64,000 bases of DNA from JBDSKH01 sp050245915. GTDB taxonomy: Bacteria > Actinomycetota > Actinomycetes > Actinomycetales > Microbacteriaceae. The position numbers and the translations under genes were made by a program. Where the stretch lies: positions 1-64,000 of the forward strand of contig JBFWWZ010000004.1 in the NCBI GenBank assembly GCA_050245915.1, written 5' to 3'. The notes under the pieces were generated by a model. That model was given only the letters and a program-made list of their open reading frames with translations. It searched no databases and was not told the DNA's origin. This document shows positions 1 to 8,195 of this stretch, piece after piece (within the stretch, counting starts at the first letter, position 1; every line of letters begins with the position of its first letter).

Positions 1-217
1 CGCTGGGCCGCGCTGGTCGCTGGCGACCGGGGCGGCATCCGGAATCGTCGCGGCGGGCATCGCCGCCGCGTTCTGGATCCGGACCCGCGGGGTGCGGCTC
101 GCCTGGGACGCCGAACGCCGCTGGCCGCTGTCCCTCAGCTACGGCAACGGCTCGGAGGCCGACCGCGAGCTCGCGACCACCGAGATCGCCGTGGTCGAGT
201 CGCAGACCCAGCGCTAG
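1..217 (+). CDS. C-terminal end of a membrane protein (partial)
   Basis: The gene begins before the window, so only the last 71 codons are visible, in the frame that starts at base 2 and ends with TAG at 215-217. About residues 5-25 form one hydrophobic alanine/glycine-rich helix, preceded and followed by arginines. A charged tail of about 45 residues rich in Glu and Arg follows, ending near ESQTQR. This fits a membrane protein with a cytoplasmic tail. It converges on the transglutaminase gene, which ends one base away. I do not recognise a family. Confidence 0.5.
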   Translation, partial: AGPRWSLATGAASGIVAAGIAAAFWIRTRGVRLAWDAERRWPLSLSYGNGSEADRELATTEIAVVESQTQR

Positions 218-1063
218 CTATGCCTCGCGCGTGATCTCCACGGTGACGAACAGCTTCGAACCGTACGGGCCGGCGTACACGCCGCGCAGCGGGGCGACGT
301 CGTTGTAGTCGCGGCCGCGGCCGACGGTCACGTGCCGGTCGCCGATGTCGATCAGGTTCGTCGGGTCGAAACCGCGCCAGTCGCCGCAGAACCATTCGAC
401 CCACGCGTGGGACTCGCCCGCCACGGTCTGGCCGATCGCGGCATCCGGCTGCGGGTGCAGGTACCCGCTCACGTACCGCGCCGGGATGCCCACCGACCGC
501 AGTGCCCCGATCGCCAGGTGCGTGATGTCCTGGCAGACGCCGCGCTTCTGCTCCCACGCCTCGGCGGCCGTGGTGTGCACGCCGGTGACACCCGACATGT
601 ACTCGATGCGGTCGCCGATCGCCTGGCTGATCTGCAGGGCCGCCTCGCACGGGGTGGCCGCGGTCGCGACGATGTCGCCCGCGATCTGCACCACCTCGGC
701 CGGCGGCTGGGTGCGCGGCGTCTGCTCGAGCTGCTCGACGTACGCGGTCGCCTTCTCGATCTCGTCGGCGAGGCTGTCCCAGGTGAGCCGGTGATCGGGA
801 TGCTCGCGCTGCCGCACCTCGACGAGGCTCGTCGCGGTGAGCGACAGCTCGGAGTGCGGCGTGATGATCTCGAACGACGTCACCCGCGTGCCCCAGTAGT
901 CGACGTAGCTGTGGCTCGACGAGATGGGCAGGATCTCGATGTTGGAGTACAGCACCAGCTGCCCGTCCGAGCTGGCCGGCAGCATCCGCGCCTCGTTGTA
1001 CGACGCGGTGACCTCGCCGTCGTAATGGAACCCGGTGACGTGCTTGATGCGCAGGCGGTTCAC
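218..1063 (-). CDS. transglutaminase-like cysteine protease/amidase
   Basis: Transglutaminase-core (papain-fold) protein of 281 residues. The N-terminal third is the beta-rich region usual in the bacterial transglutaminase N-domain family. The catalytic triad is visible as Cys177 in RGVCQD, His219 in GESHAWVEW and Asp233 in GFDPTN. The GTG start at 1063 is chosen because it overlaps the stop of the upstream alpha-E gene by 4 bases (GTGA). It is the third gene of an ATP-grasp / alpha-E / transglutaminase operon. By family knowledge these sets are predicted to make and trim small peptide-like amide bonds, but the product is unknown. No signal peptide, so cytoplasmic. Confidence 0.9.
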   Translation of the reverse strand: MNRLRIKHVTGFHYDGEVTASYNEARMLPASSDGQLVLYSNIEILPISSSHSYVDYWGTRVTSFEIITPHSELSLTATSLVEVRQREHPDHRLTWDSLADEIEKATAYVEQLEQTPRTQPPAEVVQIAGDIVATAATPCEAALQISQAIGDRIEYMSGVTGVHTTAAEAWEQKRGVCQDITHLAIGALRSVGIPARYVSGYLHPQPDAAIGQTVAGESHAWVEWFCGDWRGFDPTNLIDIGDRHVTVGRGRDYNDVAPLRGVYAGPYGSKLFVTVEITREA

Positions 1064-1989
1064 GTCGAGTCCCCCACCCAGCTCGCGATGTCGTGGGTCG
1101 GGAAGTACCGCTGCCGGATCGCCTCGCTCGCGGCGCTCGTCGCCGCCTGCACGTTGTCCATGTGGTGCGGGAGGTCGTCGATGATGTCGGCGATCGGCCG
1201 GTACTCCAGCTCGCTGCGGATCTGGCCGAGCAGCCGCAGCGCCTGGTCGCTCACCCCCACCCGGTCGGCACGGGGCTCGATGTCGCGCATCATCTGCTCG
1301 GCGCGGGTCACCGAGAAGATGATCGAGCGCGGGAACAGCCGGTCCAGCAGCAGGAACTCTGCCGCGTTCCGGGCCGACGGCACCCCGCGATAGGTGCGCA
1401 GGTAGGCCTCGTACGCGCCGACCGAGCGCAGGATGGTGGTCCAGCTCGGCCCGGACGCCTCGGTGAGCGAACGGGTGGCCAGCAGTCGCGCGGTCATGTC
1501 GGCGCGTTCGATGCTGCGGCCGAGGGTGAAGAAGCTCCACGCCTCGTCGCGGCTCGACGCGGACTCCAGGATGCCGACGGCGAGCGCCGACCGTTCACGC
1601 ACCCAGGCGAAGAACTCGTGCACCTTGTCACTGGCGACCTTGCGCGGCATGCGGGCGCGGGTGGTGTTCAGCACCTCCCACAGCTCGGTGCTGACCACCT
1701 CGCGGGCGCGGCGGGCGTTCTCGCGGGCGGCGTTGAGGGAGTAGGCGATGCTGGCCGGCTGGTTGCGGTCGACGGCGAGGATGGAGAGCACGTCGGCGCG
1801 GGTGACCTCCGCGTCGTCGGCCACCTCGGTCCCCATCACGCTCAGCAGCGCGCGGCAGGCGAGGTTCTCCTCGATCCACGGGTCCTCGAGCAGCAGCTGC
1901 AGGTGCACGTCGAGGATGCGCGCGGTGCCGTCGCTGCGTTCGATGTACCGGCCGATCCAGAACAGCGATTCGGCGATGCGGCTCAGCAT
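1060..1989 (-). CDS. alpha-E domain protein (DUF403)
   Basis: All-helical alpha-E protein of 309 residues, the usual length for the family. The N-terminus MLSRIAESLFWIGRYIERSD is the hallmark of the family, and Arg/Glu-rich helices continue throughout. The ATG at 1989 overlaps the end of the ATP-grasp gene by 7 bases and the stop overlaps the transglutaminase start by 4, so the three genes are translationally coupled. The role is inferred from conserved gene neighbourhood: partner of a circularly permuted ATP-grasp ligase in peptide or amide formation. No catalytic motif can be named. Confidence 0.9.
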   Translation of the reverse strand: MLSRIAESLFWIGRYIERSDGTARILDVHLQLLLEDPWIEENLACRALLSVMGTEVADDAEVTRADVLSILAVDRNQPASIAYSLNAARENARRAREVVSTELWEVLNTTRARMPRKVASDKVHEFFAWVRERSALAVGILESASSRDEAWSFFTLGRSIERADMTARLLATRSLTEASGPSWTTILRSVGAYEAYLRTYRGVPSARNAAEFLLLDRLFPRSIIFSVTRAEQMMRDIEPRADRVGVSDQALRLLGQIRSELEYRPIADIIDDLPHHMDNVQAATSAASEAIRQRYFPTHDIASWVGDST

Positions 1990-3710
1990 TCCGGCCCCCG
2001 GAGCTCGAAATCGGGGCGAGTTCGGCGGTTGCGGGCGTCCGCAGACGCCCCACCTGGCCGGATCCGCCCGGATTCGCGAGAGGAGCGGGACTGCTGCTGT
2101 TGCTGCTGCTGGTCTTTGCGCGGCGCATCCAGCGGGTTGTGATCCTGCAGGTGGCTCTCGGCGCTGATGATCGGGATGCTCTGGGTCACCGCCGCCTGAT
2201 CGGCCACCAGCGCCTGCACGTCGTGATCGCGCGTCGTGAGGGGATCCACGCCCACCACCCAGGTGTCCTTCGACCCGCCGCCCTGCGAGCTGTTGACGAC
2301 GAGCTGGCCGGCCGGGAGCGCGACGCGGGTCAGGCCGCCCGGCAGCACCCAGACATCCTGACCGTCGTTGACGGCGAACGGCCGCAGGTCGGCGTGACGC
2401 GGGCGCATGCCGTCTTCGACCAAGGTCGGGATGGTGGAGAGCTGCACCACGGGCTGCGCGATCCAGCCGCGAGGGTCGGCCCGCAGCCGGGCCGCGAGTT
2501 CGTCGAGCTGCTGCTTCGATGCGTCGGGTCCGACGACGAGGCCTTTGCCTCCGGAGCCGTCCACCGGTTTCACGACCAGCTCGTCGAGGCGGTCGAGCAC
2601 CTCCTCGAGGGCGCCCGGCTCCTCCAGCCGCCAGGTGTCGACGTTGGGGATGATCGGGTCCTCGGAGAGGTAGTACCGGATCAGGTCGGGCATGTAGGTG
2701 TAGACGAGCTTGTCGTCGGCGACGCCGTTGCCGACCGCGTTGGCGATGGTGACGTTGCCGAGCCGGGCGGCGAGCATCAGCCCGGGCGAGCCGAGCATCG
2801 AGTCGGCGCGGAACAGCAGCGGGTCGAGGAACTCGTCGTCGACGCGGCGGTAGATGACGTCGACGCGGGTCGGTCCGGCGGTGGTGCGCATGAACACCCG
2901 GCCGCCGGAGCAGAACAGGTCGCGACCCTCGACGAGTTCGACGCCCATGAGCCGCGCGAGCAGCGTGTGCTCGAAGTAGGCGGAGTTGTAGACGCCGGGG
3001 GTGAGCACGACGATCGTCGGATCCTCGACTCCGTCCGGGGCGGAGGCGCGCAGCGACTGCAGCAGCCGCTGCGGGTAGTCGCCCACCGGGCGGACCCGCA
3101 TCGAGACGAACAGCTCGGGGAGGGTCTGCGCCATCACCCGCCGGTTCGAGATGACGTAGCTGACCCCCGACGGCACGCGCACGTTGTCTTCGAGCACCCG
3201 CCAGCCGCCCTGCTCGTCCCGGATCAGGTCGATGCCGGAGACGTGGATCCGCACCCCGTTCGCGCTCACGATCCCGGCCGCCTGCCGGTGGAAATGGCTG
3301 GAGCTCGAGATCAGCCGGGCGGGGATCACCCCGTCGATCACGGCGCGCTGCTCGCCGTACACGTCGGCGAGGAACTTCTCGAGCGCGCGCACCCGCTGCT
3401 TCACGCCGGACTCGACGGTGACCCATTCCTCCTGCGGGATGACCCGTGGGACGGCGTCGAGCGGGAAGGGTCGCTCCTCGCCGGCGAAATCGAAGGTGAC
3501 ACCCTGCGCGAGGTACGAGGCGCCGAGCGCCTCGGTGCGTCCCCGCAGCTCCTCTTTGCTCATCCGGGCGAGGGCGGCGTGGATCTCGCGGTACGGCTCG
3601 CGCGCGTGCGCGTCGTCCGCATGCGCGGGATCGGCGAACATCTCGTCCCAGGCGGGAGCGCCCTTCCGGGTCGCGGCCACGGCGCCGTAGCCCTCGAACA
3701 GGTCCGCCAT
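1983..3710 (-). CDS. circularly permuted ATP-grasp protein (DUF404/DUF407)
   Basis: Protein of 575 residues in the circularly permuted ATP-grasp family. Key stretches are the N-terminal SSSSHFHRQAAGI region, VLEDNVRVPSGVSYV near residue 180, and the ATP-binding VVKPVDGSGGKGLVVG near residue 390. These predict carboxylate-amine ligation. It heads the operon with alpha-E and transglutaminase genes, and the ATG at 3710 has no upstream alternative. The last 40 residues are unusual: a run of seven glutamines (2095-2115) followed by a basic Ser/Arg/Pro-rich tail that looks disordered. The core is intact. The substrate cannot be told. Confidence 0.92.
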   Translation of the reverse strand: MADLFEGYGAVAATRKGAPAWDEMFADPAHADDAHAREPYREIHAALARMSKEELRGRTEALGASYLAQGVTFDFAGEERPFPLDAVPRVIPQEEWVTVESGVKQRVRALEKFLADVYGEQRAVIDGVIPARLISSSSHFHRQAAGIVSANGVRIHVSGIDLIRDEQGGWRVLEDNVRVPSGVSYVISNRRVMAQTLPELFVSMRVRPVGDYPQRLLQSLRASAPDGVEDPTIVVLTPGVYNSAYFEHTLLARLMGVELVEGRDLFCSGGRVFMRTTAGPTRVDVIYRRVDDEFLDPLLFRADSMLGSPGLMLAARLGNVTIANAVGNGVADDKLVYTYMPDLIRYYLSEDPIIPNVDTWRLEEPGALEEVLDRLDELVVKPVDGSGGKGLVVGPDASKQQLDELAARLRADPRGWIAQPVVQLSTIPTLVEDGMRPRHADLRPFAVNDGQDVWVLPGGLTRVALPAGQLVVNSSQGGGSKDTWVVGVDPLTTRDHDVQALVADQAAVTQSIPIISAESHLQDHNPLDAPRKDQQQQQQQSRSSRESGRIRPGGASADARNRRTRPDFELRGPEC

Positions 3711-3744
3711 GTGCCGAGCCTAGTTGCGCCGTGTTGCGGTGTTG

Positions 3745-4755
3745 TTACTGCGGCCGCGTCGACTCGCGCACGACCAGCTCGGGCTGGAACACCACCTGGC
3801 GCGGCGCGAGTGCGGGATCCGCGGCCTCCTCCAGCAGGATGCCGACGGCGGTCTCGCCGATCAGCTGGCTCGGCTGCCGGATCGACGACAGCGGCACGAC
3901 GGCGGCGGCGGCGAAATCGATGTCGTCGAAGCCGATCAGCAGGATGTCGCCAGGGACGAGGAGCGACCCTTTCATCACGAGTGCCTGCAGCAAGCCCATC
4001 GCGACGAGGTCGTTGGCGGCGAAGACCGCGTCGGGGCGGTCGGCGGGGTCGCGCGCGACGAGCGCCTCCCCGATGCGGCGCCCTTCGAGCACGGTCAGCG
4101 CTCCCGTCTCGAGCACCTCGAGCCGGGCGCCGGCCACGGCATCCACCGCCTGCCGGGCCCCTTCGTGCCGGTCGGACACCTGCCGGATCTCGAACGGCCC
4201 GCCGACGAAGGCGAGTCTGCGGCGTCCGGCGGCGAGCAGGTGCCCCGCGGCGAGCCGCCCGCCGGCGACGTCGTCGACGGAGACGGAGCTGAGCGTGCCG
4301 TCTGCCGAGAGCCGGTCGACCAGCACGGCCGGGGTGCCGCGGGAGCGCAGGCGGGTGAGCCGGGCGCCGACATCGCCGAAGGGCGAGATCAGCACCCCGT
4401 GCACCCGCTGCTCCTCGAACAGGTCGAGGTAGGTCGCCTCGCGTTCGCTGTCCTCGTCGCTGTTGCCGAGCAGGATGCTGAGGCCGTTCGCGGCCGCGAC
4501 GTCTTCTGCGCCCCGCGCGACATCGGTGAAGAAGGGGTTGCGCACATCCAGCACGACCAGCCCGATCGTGGTGCTGCGCCCGGCCCGCAGTTGCCGGGCG
4601 GCGTCGTTGCGCACGTAGCCGAGCTCGGCGATGGCCGCGTGCACCCGCTCGACGACCGCGCTCGACACCTTGTCAGCCCGGTTGAGCACGTTCGACACGG
4701 TGCCCACCGACACGTGCGCCCGCTCGGCGACATCGCGGATGCTGACGGCGGGCAT
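3745..4755 (-). CDS. LacI-family transcriptional regulator
   Basis: LacI/GalR repressor of 336 residues. Residues 4-23 (SIRDVAERAHVSVGTVSNVL) are the DNA-binding helix-turn-helix, followed by the hinge helix AARQLRAGRS near 52-61. The rest is a periplasmic-binding-protein-like ligand domain with the family signature GFDDIDFAAAAVVPLSSIRQP near residue 280. It lies head-to-head with the aldo/keto reductase gene, 23 bases away, so it probably controls that gene and perhaps the VOC and alditol oxidase genes beyond. The effector is likely a sugar or polyol; no clear operator palindrome was found in the short gap. Confidence 0.92.
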   Translation of the reverse strand: MPAVSIRDVAERAHVSVGTVSNVLNRADKVSSAVVERVHAAIAELGYVRNDAARQLRAGRSTTIGLVVLDVRNPFFTDVARGAEDVAAANGLSILLGNSDEDSEREATYLDLFEEQRVHGVLISPFGDVGARLTRLRSRGTPAVLVDRLSADGTLSSVSVDDVAGGRLAAGHLLAAGRRRLAFVGGPFEIRQVSDRHEGARQAVDAVAGARLEVLETGALTVLEGRRIGEALVARDPADRPDAVFAANDLVAMGLLQALVMKGSLLVPGDILLIGFDDIDFAAAAVVPLSSIRQPSQLIGETAVGILLEEAADPALAPRQVVFQPELVVRESTRPQ

Positions 4756-4778
4756 GATGGCACCTTACTGTCGGAGGT

Positions 4779-5696
4779 ATGAGCAGCAGTGTCACCCGTG
4801 GCGAGACCCTGGCCGCCACCCTGGAGAAGGTCACCGTCGGCACCTCCCCGCTCGGCAAGCGCCCGGAGCGCGGCGAGCTGCTGGCCGACGCGATGCTCAC
4901 GTCGCCGTACCGTCAGCTGGACACCTCGAACAACTACGCGAACGGCGAGAGCGAGAAGCTGCTGGGCGGCGCGATCCGCCGCCTGGGGGGACTGCCCGCC
5001 GACAAGGTGGTCTTCACGAAGGTCGATGCCGACCCGGTGACGGGCCGGTTCGGCGCCGACCGGGTGCGCCGCTCGTTCGAGGAGAGCATGACGCGGCTGG
5101 GGCTCGAGACGGTGCCACTGCTGCACTTCCACGACCCGTACATGCTGGAGGTGGCGGAGGCGATGGCACCGGGCGGCCCGGTCGACGCGCTCATCGCCCT
5201 GCGCGACGAGGGCCTAGTGGGCGCGATCGGCATCGCGGCGGGGAAGCGCGCGCTCATGGAGGAGTACGTGCGCACCGACGCATTCGATGCGGTGCTGAAC
5301 CACAACCGCTGGACCCTCGTCGACCGCTCCGCCGACACGCTCTGGAACCTCGCGACCGAGCGCCGGATGACGGTGTTCAACGCGGCGCCGTTCGGCGGCG
5401 GCATCCTCGCCGGCTCGACGACCCGCGGGCCGAAGTACGCCTACAGCGCGGCCTCGCAGGATCTGCTCGATTTCATCGAGAGGCTCGAGAACCTGGCCTC
5501 GGAGTGGGGCATCGAGCTGGCCGCGGCGGCGGTGCAGTTCTCGCTGGCCGACCCCCGCATCCACTCGACAGTGGTCGGTATGTCGTCGATCGCCCGGCTG
5601 GAGTCGCTGCCGAAGCTGATCGCCGCTGACATCCCGGAAGGCTTCTGGGAGGGGTTCCGCGCGCTCGGGACACCGCCTGCATCGCCCGCCGCGTAG
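4779..5696 (+). CDS. aldo/keto reductase
   Basis: Aldo/keto reductase of 305 residues (NADPH-dependent TIM barrel). Visible family features are the catalytic Asp in RQLDTSNNYANGESE with the tyrosine of that motif (about residue 53), Lys in VVFTKVDAD, and His in LLHFHDPY. It resembles the D-threo-aldose 1-dehydrogenase / pyridoxal dehydrogenase branch, so it may oxidise sugars rather than reduce aldehydes. A good ribosome site (CGGAGG) precedes the ATG by 3 bases. It diverges from the LacI gene, which likely regulates it. Substrate unknown. Confidence 0.85.
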   Translation: MSSSVTRGETLAATLEKVTVGTSPLGKRPERGELLADAMLTSPYRQLDTSNNYANGESEKLLGGAIRRLGGLPADKVVFTKVDADPVTGRFGADRVRRSFEESMTRLGLETVPLLHFHDPYMLEVAEAMAPGGPVDALIALRDEGLVGAIGIAAGKRALMEEYVRTDAFDAVLNHNRWTLVDRSADTLWNLATERRMTVFNAAPFGGGILAGSTTRGPKYAYSAASQDLLDFIERLENLASEWGIELAAAAVQFSLADPRIHSTVVGMSSIARLESLPKLIAADIPEGFWEGFRALGTPPASPAA

Positions 5697-5699
5697 TGG

Positions 5700-5735
5700 T
5701 GATCGAGTGCCGGCGGCACCGGTGCGTCGAGATCA
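5700..5735. repeat. REP-like inverted repeat, TGATC type
   Basis: TGATCGAG on the left and GTCGAGATCA on the right enclose an inner GC-rich palindrome-like stretch (TGCCGGCGGCACCGGTGC). The outer arms match the shorter element at 41528-41548. It lies directly after the stop codon of the aldo/keto reductase gene and before the VOC gene, so it may also act as a weak terminator. No T-run follows. Confidence 0.55.
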
Positions 5736-5758
5736 GTGGTCCCGGATAGGTTCACCGC

Positions 5759-6145
5759 ATGGTGGATTACCGGATCGAACTCATCGCCCTCCCCGTCGCC
5801 GACCTCGCGCGCTCGCGCGAGTTCTACGGCACCACCCTCGGGTGGCCCGTCGACCACGACCAGGAGGTCGACGAGAGCACGCACTTCATCCAGGTGACAC
5901 CGCCCGGCTCGGCGTGCTCGATCGCGTTCGGCCGGGGCGTCAGCACGATGGAGCCGGGTTCGCTGAAGGCGCTGCAGGTCGTGGTCGCGTCGGCAGATGA
6001 GGCGCACGCCGACCTGACCGCCCGCGGAGTGGAGTGCAGCGAGATCGACGAGCAACCGTGGGGACGGTTCGTGCACTTCGCCGACCCCGACGGCAACACG
6101 TGGTCGGTGCAGCAGCTGCCGGTGTGGAGCGCCGGGGCACAATAG
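5759..6145 (+). CDS. VOC-family (glyoxalase/bleomycin-resistance fold) protein
   Basis: Single-module vicinal-oxygen-chelate protein of 128 residues. It shows the paired beta-alpha-beta halves: ALPVADLARSREFYGTTLGW at residues 10-29, and DPDGNTWSVQQL at the end, which carries the usual DPDGN turn. Metal ligands of classical glyoxalase I are not all obvious, so activity is uncertain. It sits between the aldo/keto reductase and alditol oxidase genes, 5 bases before the latter, so co-transcription with the oxidase is likely. Confidence 0.85.
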   Translation: MVDYRIELIALPVADLARSREFYGTTLGWPVDHDQEVDESTHFIQVTPPGSACSIAFGRGVSTMEPGSLKALQVVVASADEAHADLTARGVECSEIDEQPWGRFVHFADPDGNTWSVQQLPVWSAGAQ

Positions 6146-6150
6146 CCCTC

Positions 6151-7386
6151 ATGACGACGACCTGGGCCGGCTCGTACACCTTCCAGGCGCCGCGGCTGGT
6201 GGAGGCGACCTCGGTCGAGCAGGTCCAGGATGCCGTGCGGGCACGCACGGGCCGCGTCCGCGCCCTGGGCACCCGGCACTCGTTCCACGACATCGCCGAC
6301 ACCGACGGGACACTGATCTCGGTGACCGGCATCGACCCGGCGCCCGAGCTGTCCGGCGGCGAGGTCACCGTCGGCGGCGGGGTGAGGTACGGCGAGCTCG
6401 CCCTCTGGCTCGAAGAGCGGGGCATGGCCCTGCACAACATGGGGTCGCTGCCGCACATCTCCGTGGCCGGGGCGACCGCGACGGCGACCCACGGCTCGGG
6501 CAACACCCTCGGCACCCTGTCGACGGCGGTACGCGCGCTCGAGTTCGTGGATGCGAGCGGTGAGCTGCGCACGGTCCGCGCCGGCGACCCGGACTGGGCG
6601 GGCCACGCGGTGCACCTCGGCGCGATCGGCATCGTCACGAGGATCACCCTCTCCGTGGAGCCCACGTACTCCGTGCGCCAGGACGTGTACTCGGGCCTCC
6701 CGTGGGACGAGCTGCTCGGCGACCTGGAGGGCGTGACCGGCTCGGGTTACAGCGTGAGCGTGTTCACGAAGTGGGCGGAACCCGTCGTCGGCGGGGTGAT
6801 CCGCAAGACCCGGCTCGACGGCGATGCCGCGAGCGAGTTCCCCGCATCCTGGCGCGGGGCGAGCATGTCGGGCCAGCTGGCCGCGATCGAGAGCGCTGCC
6901 TGGACGCAGGTGGGCGGGGTTCCGGGGCCGTGGCTGCACCGCATCCCGCACTTCAGGCTGGAGGGCACGCCCTCGGCGGGTGAGGAGATCCAGTCGGAGT
7001 ACTTCGTCGCCAGGTCCGACGGACCGGACGCCCTGCGCGCCCTGCGTGAACTGGGCGAGCGGATCGACGAGCACCTGATCATCACCGAGCTGCGCACGAT
7101 CGCCGCCGACGACCTCTGGCTGAGCGGGGCGTATGAGCGCGACGCCCTCGCCATCCACTTCACGTGGCTGCCGCGACCGGAGGCCGTGGCCGCGCTGCTG
7201 CCGCAGATCGAGACCGCGCTGGCCCCGTTCGCCGCCCGCCCGCACTGGGGCAAGTGGCACCGGTTCGACGCGGAGCGGCTGGCGGCGGAGCACCCCCGTC
7301 TCGCGGATTCGCGCACCCTGTTCGAGCGGCTCGATCCGGAGGGCGTCTTCTCGAACGCGCACCTCGAACGCCTCGGCCTGCGGTGA
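6151..7386 (+). CDS. FAD-linked alditol oxidase
   Basis: Protein of 411 residues in the aldonolactone/alditol oxidase (VAO) family, close in length to Streptomyces alditol and xylitol oxidases (about 415). Residues 38-50 contain GTRHSFHDIAD, where His43 matches the histidine that covalently holds the FAD. THGSGNTLGTLSTAVRALEF is the FAD-binding core, and HWGKWHRF near the C-terminus matches the active-site lysine region of alditol oxidase. Predicted reaction: polyol + O2 to aldose + H2O2. The ATG at 6151 is chosen because the open frame before it lies inside the VOC gene. Neighbouring sugar oxidoreductases fit a polyol-use role. Confidence 0.88.
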   Translation: MTTTWAGSYTFQAPRLVEATSVEQVQDAVRARTGRVRALGTRHSFHDIADTDGTLISVTGIDPAPELSGGEVTVGGGVRYGELALWLEERGMALHNMGSLPHISVAGATATATHGSGNTLGTLSTAVRALEFVDASGELRTVRAGDPDWAGHAVHLGAIGIVTRITLSVEPTYSVRQDVYSGLPWDELLGDLEGVTGSGYSVSVFTKWAEPVVGGVIRKTRLDGDAASEFPASWRGASMSGQLAAIESAAWTQVGGVPGPWLHRIPHFRLEGTPSAGEEIQSEYFVARSDGPDALRALRELGERIDEHLIITELRTIAADDLWLSGAYERDALAIHFTWLPRPEAVAALLPQIETALAPFAARPHWGKWHRFDAERLAAEHPRLADSRTLFERLDPEGVFSNAHLERLGLR

Positions 7387-7393
7387 CGCGAGC

Positions 7394-7475
7394 TTGTAAC
7401 GATTCAATCCCGAGGTTGACGCGCGCGCGGCCGCGGCCGTAGAGTCGGAGACGCTCCCCGTTTGAATCGTTTCAA
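7394..7475 (+). promoter_or_regulatory. promoter with two flanking LacI-type operators
   Basis: Two 14-base near-palindromes of the same type lie here: TTGTAACGATTCAA at 7394-7407 and TTGAATCGTTTCAA at 7462-7475. Between them is a promoter-like pair, TTGACG at 7416-7421 and TAGAGT at 7440-7445, with an 18-base spacer. The second operator lies downstream of the -10, before the ribosome site GGAGAG (7485-7490) of the fused gene. The arrangement fits repression by a LacI-family regulator, presumably of rhamnose use. No such regulator gene is adjacent. Confidence 0.65.
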
Positions 7476-7496
7476 CTCCTCGATGGAGAGGTTCGC

Positions 7497-8195
7497 GTGG
7501 CCACGTCCTCCGCTTCCGCCGGCACCCCGGCCCTGGAGCTGCGCGACGTCGCCAAATCGTTCGGGGCCGTCGTCGCCCTGCGGAACGGCCGGCTCACCCT
7601 CCAGTCCGGCTCGATCCACGCCCTGCTCGCCAACTTCACGAACGAGGGCGGGGTCGACGGGCGCGTCCGCTATCTGAAGAACGTGATGGGCCTCTGGCTG
7701 CTCTCCGAGTGCGTGCGGGAGTGGGGCGACCAGCTCACCGCCCTGCTCGCCCAGGCCGCTGCGGTGACGACGCCGACGCCGGTGCTCGACGTGGACGACC
7801 CTCGATTCGCGACGCCGGGCGGCATGCCGGCGAAGGTCGACGCCTGGTTCGCGGAGCAGGGGCTCCGCACACCGCCGTCCCGCGGCGCGGTCGTCCGCTC
7901 GATCCTGACCGGCATGGCGCAGGCCTATGCGCGCACCGTGCGTCAGGCGTCCGAGCTGAGTGGGCACCCTGTGTCGGTCGTGCACGTCGTCGGGGGTGGC
8001 TCGCAGAACGCGCTGCTCTGCCAGCTGACCGCCGACGCACTCGGCCTGCCCGTGCTCGCCGGACCGGTCGAAGCGACCGCGCTCGGCAACGTCTTGGTGC
8101 AAGCCCGTGCACTCGGATATGTTTCAGGCGACCTGGAAGCGCTGCGTGCGCTGGTGGCCGGCGCCGCTCCCCCGTTCCGTTACGAGCCCCGTTAG
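7497..8195 (+). pseudogene. in-frame fusion remnant: sugar ABC ATPase N-terminus + rhamnulokinase C-terminus
   Basis: An open frame of 232 codons from GTG at 7497, with ribosome site GGAGAG. Residues 10-44 match the start of a sugar ABC transporter ATPase (ELRDVAKSFGAVVALRNG, then SGSIHALL), but the sequence stops exactly where the Walker A motif should begin. From residue 45 (ANFTNEGGVDGRVRYLKNVM) onward it is the C-terminal part of rhamnulokinase, including the FGGY-kinase signature VVGGGSQNALLCQLTADALG. The junction is near 7626-7634. Neither half can work: no Walker motifs, no kinase N-domain. The simplest reading is a deletion spanning the transporter, isomerase and most of rhaB. An assembly error is the alternative. 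Confidence 0.85.

Noticed and set aside
2095..2115. CAG/CAA run as a regulatory microsatellite
   Set aside because: It lies in frame inside the ATP-grasp gene and simply encodes seven glutamines; length changes by whole codons would not switch the gene off.
7387..7496. Riboswitch in the leader of the fusion gene
   Set aside because: The gap is explained by a promoter and two operators; no conserved riboswitch pairing could be found.
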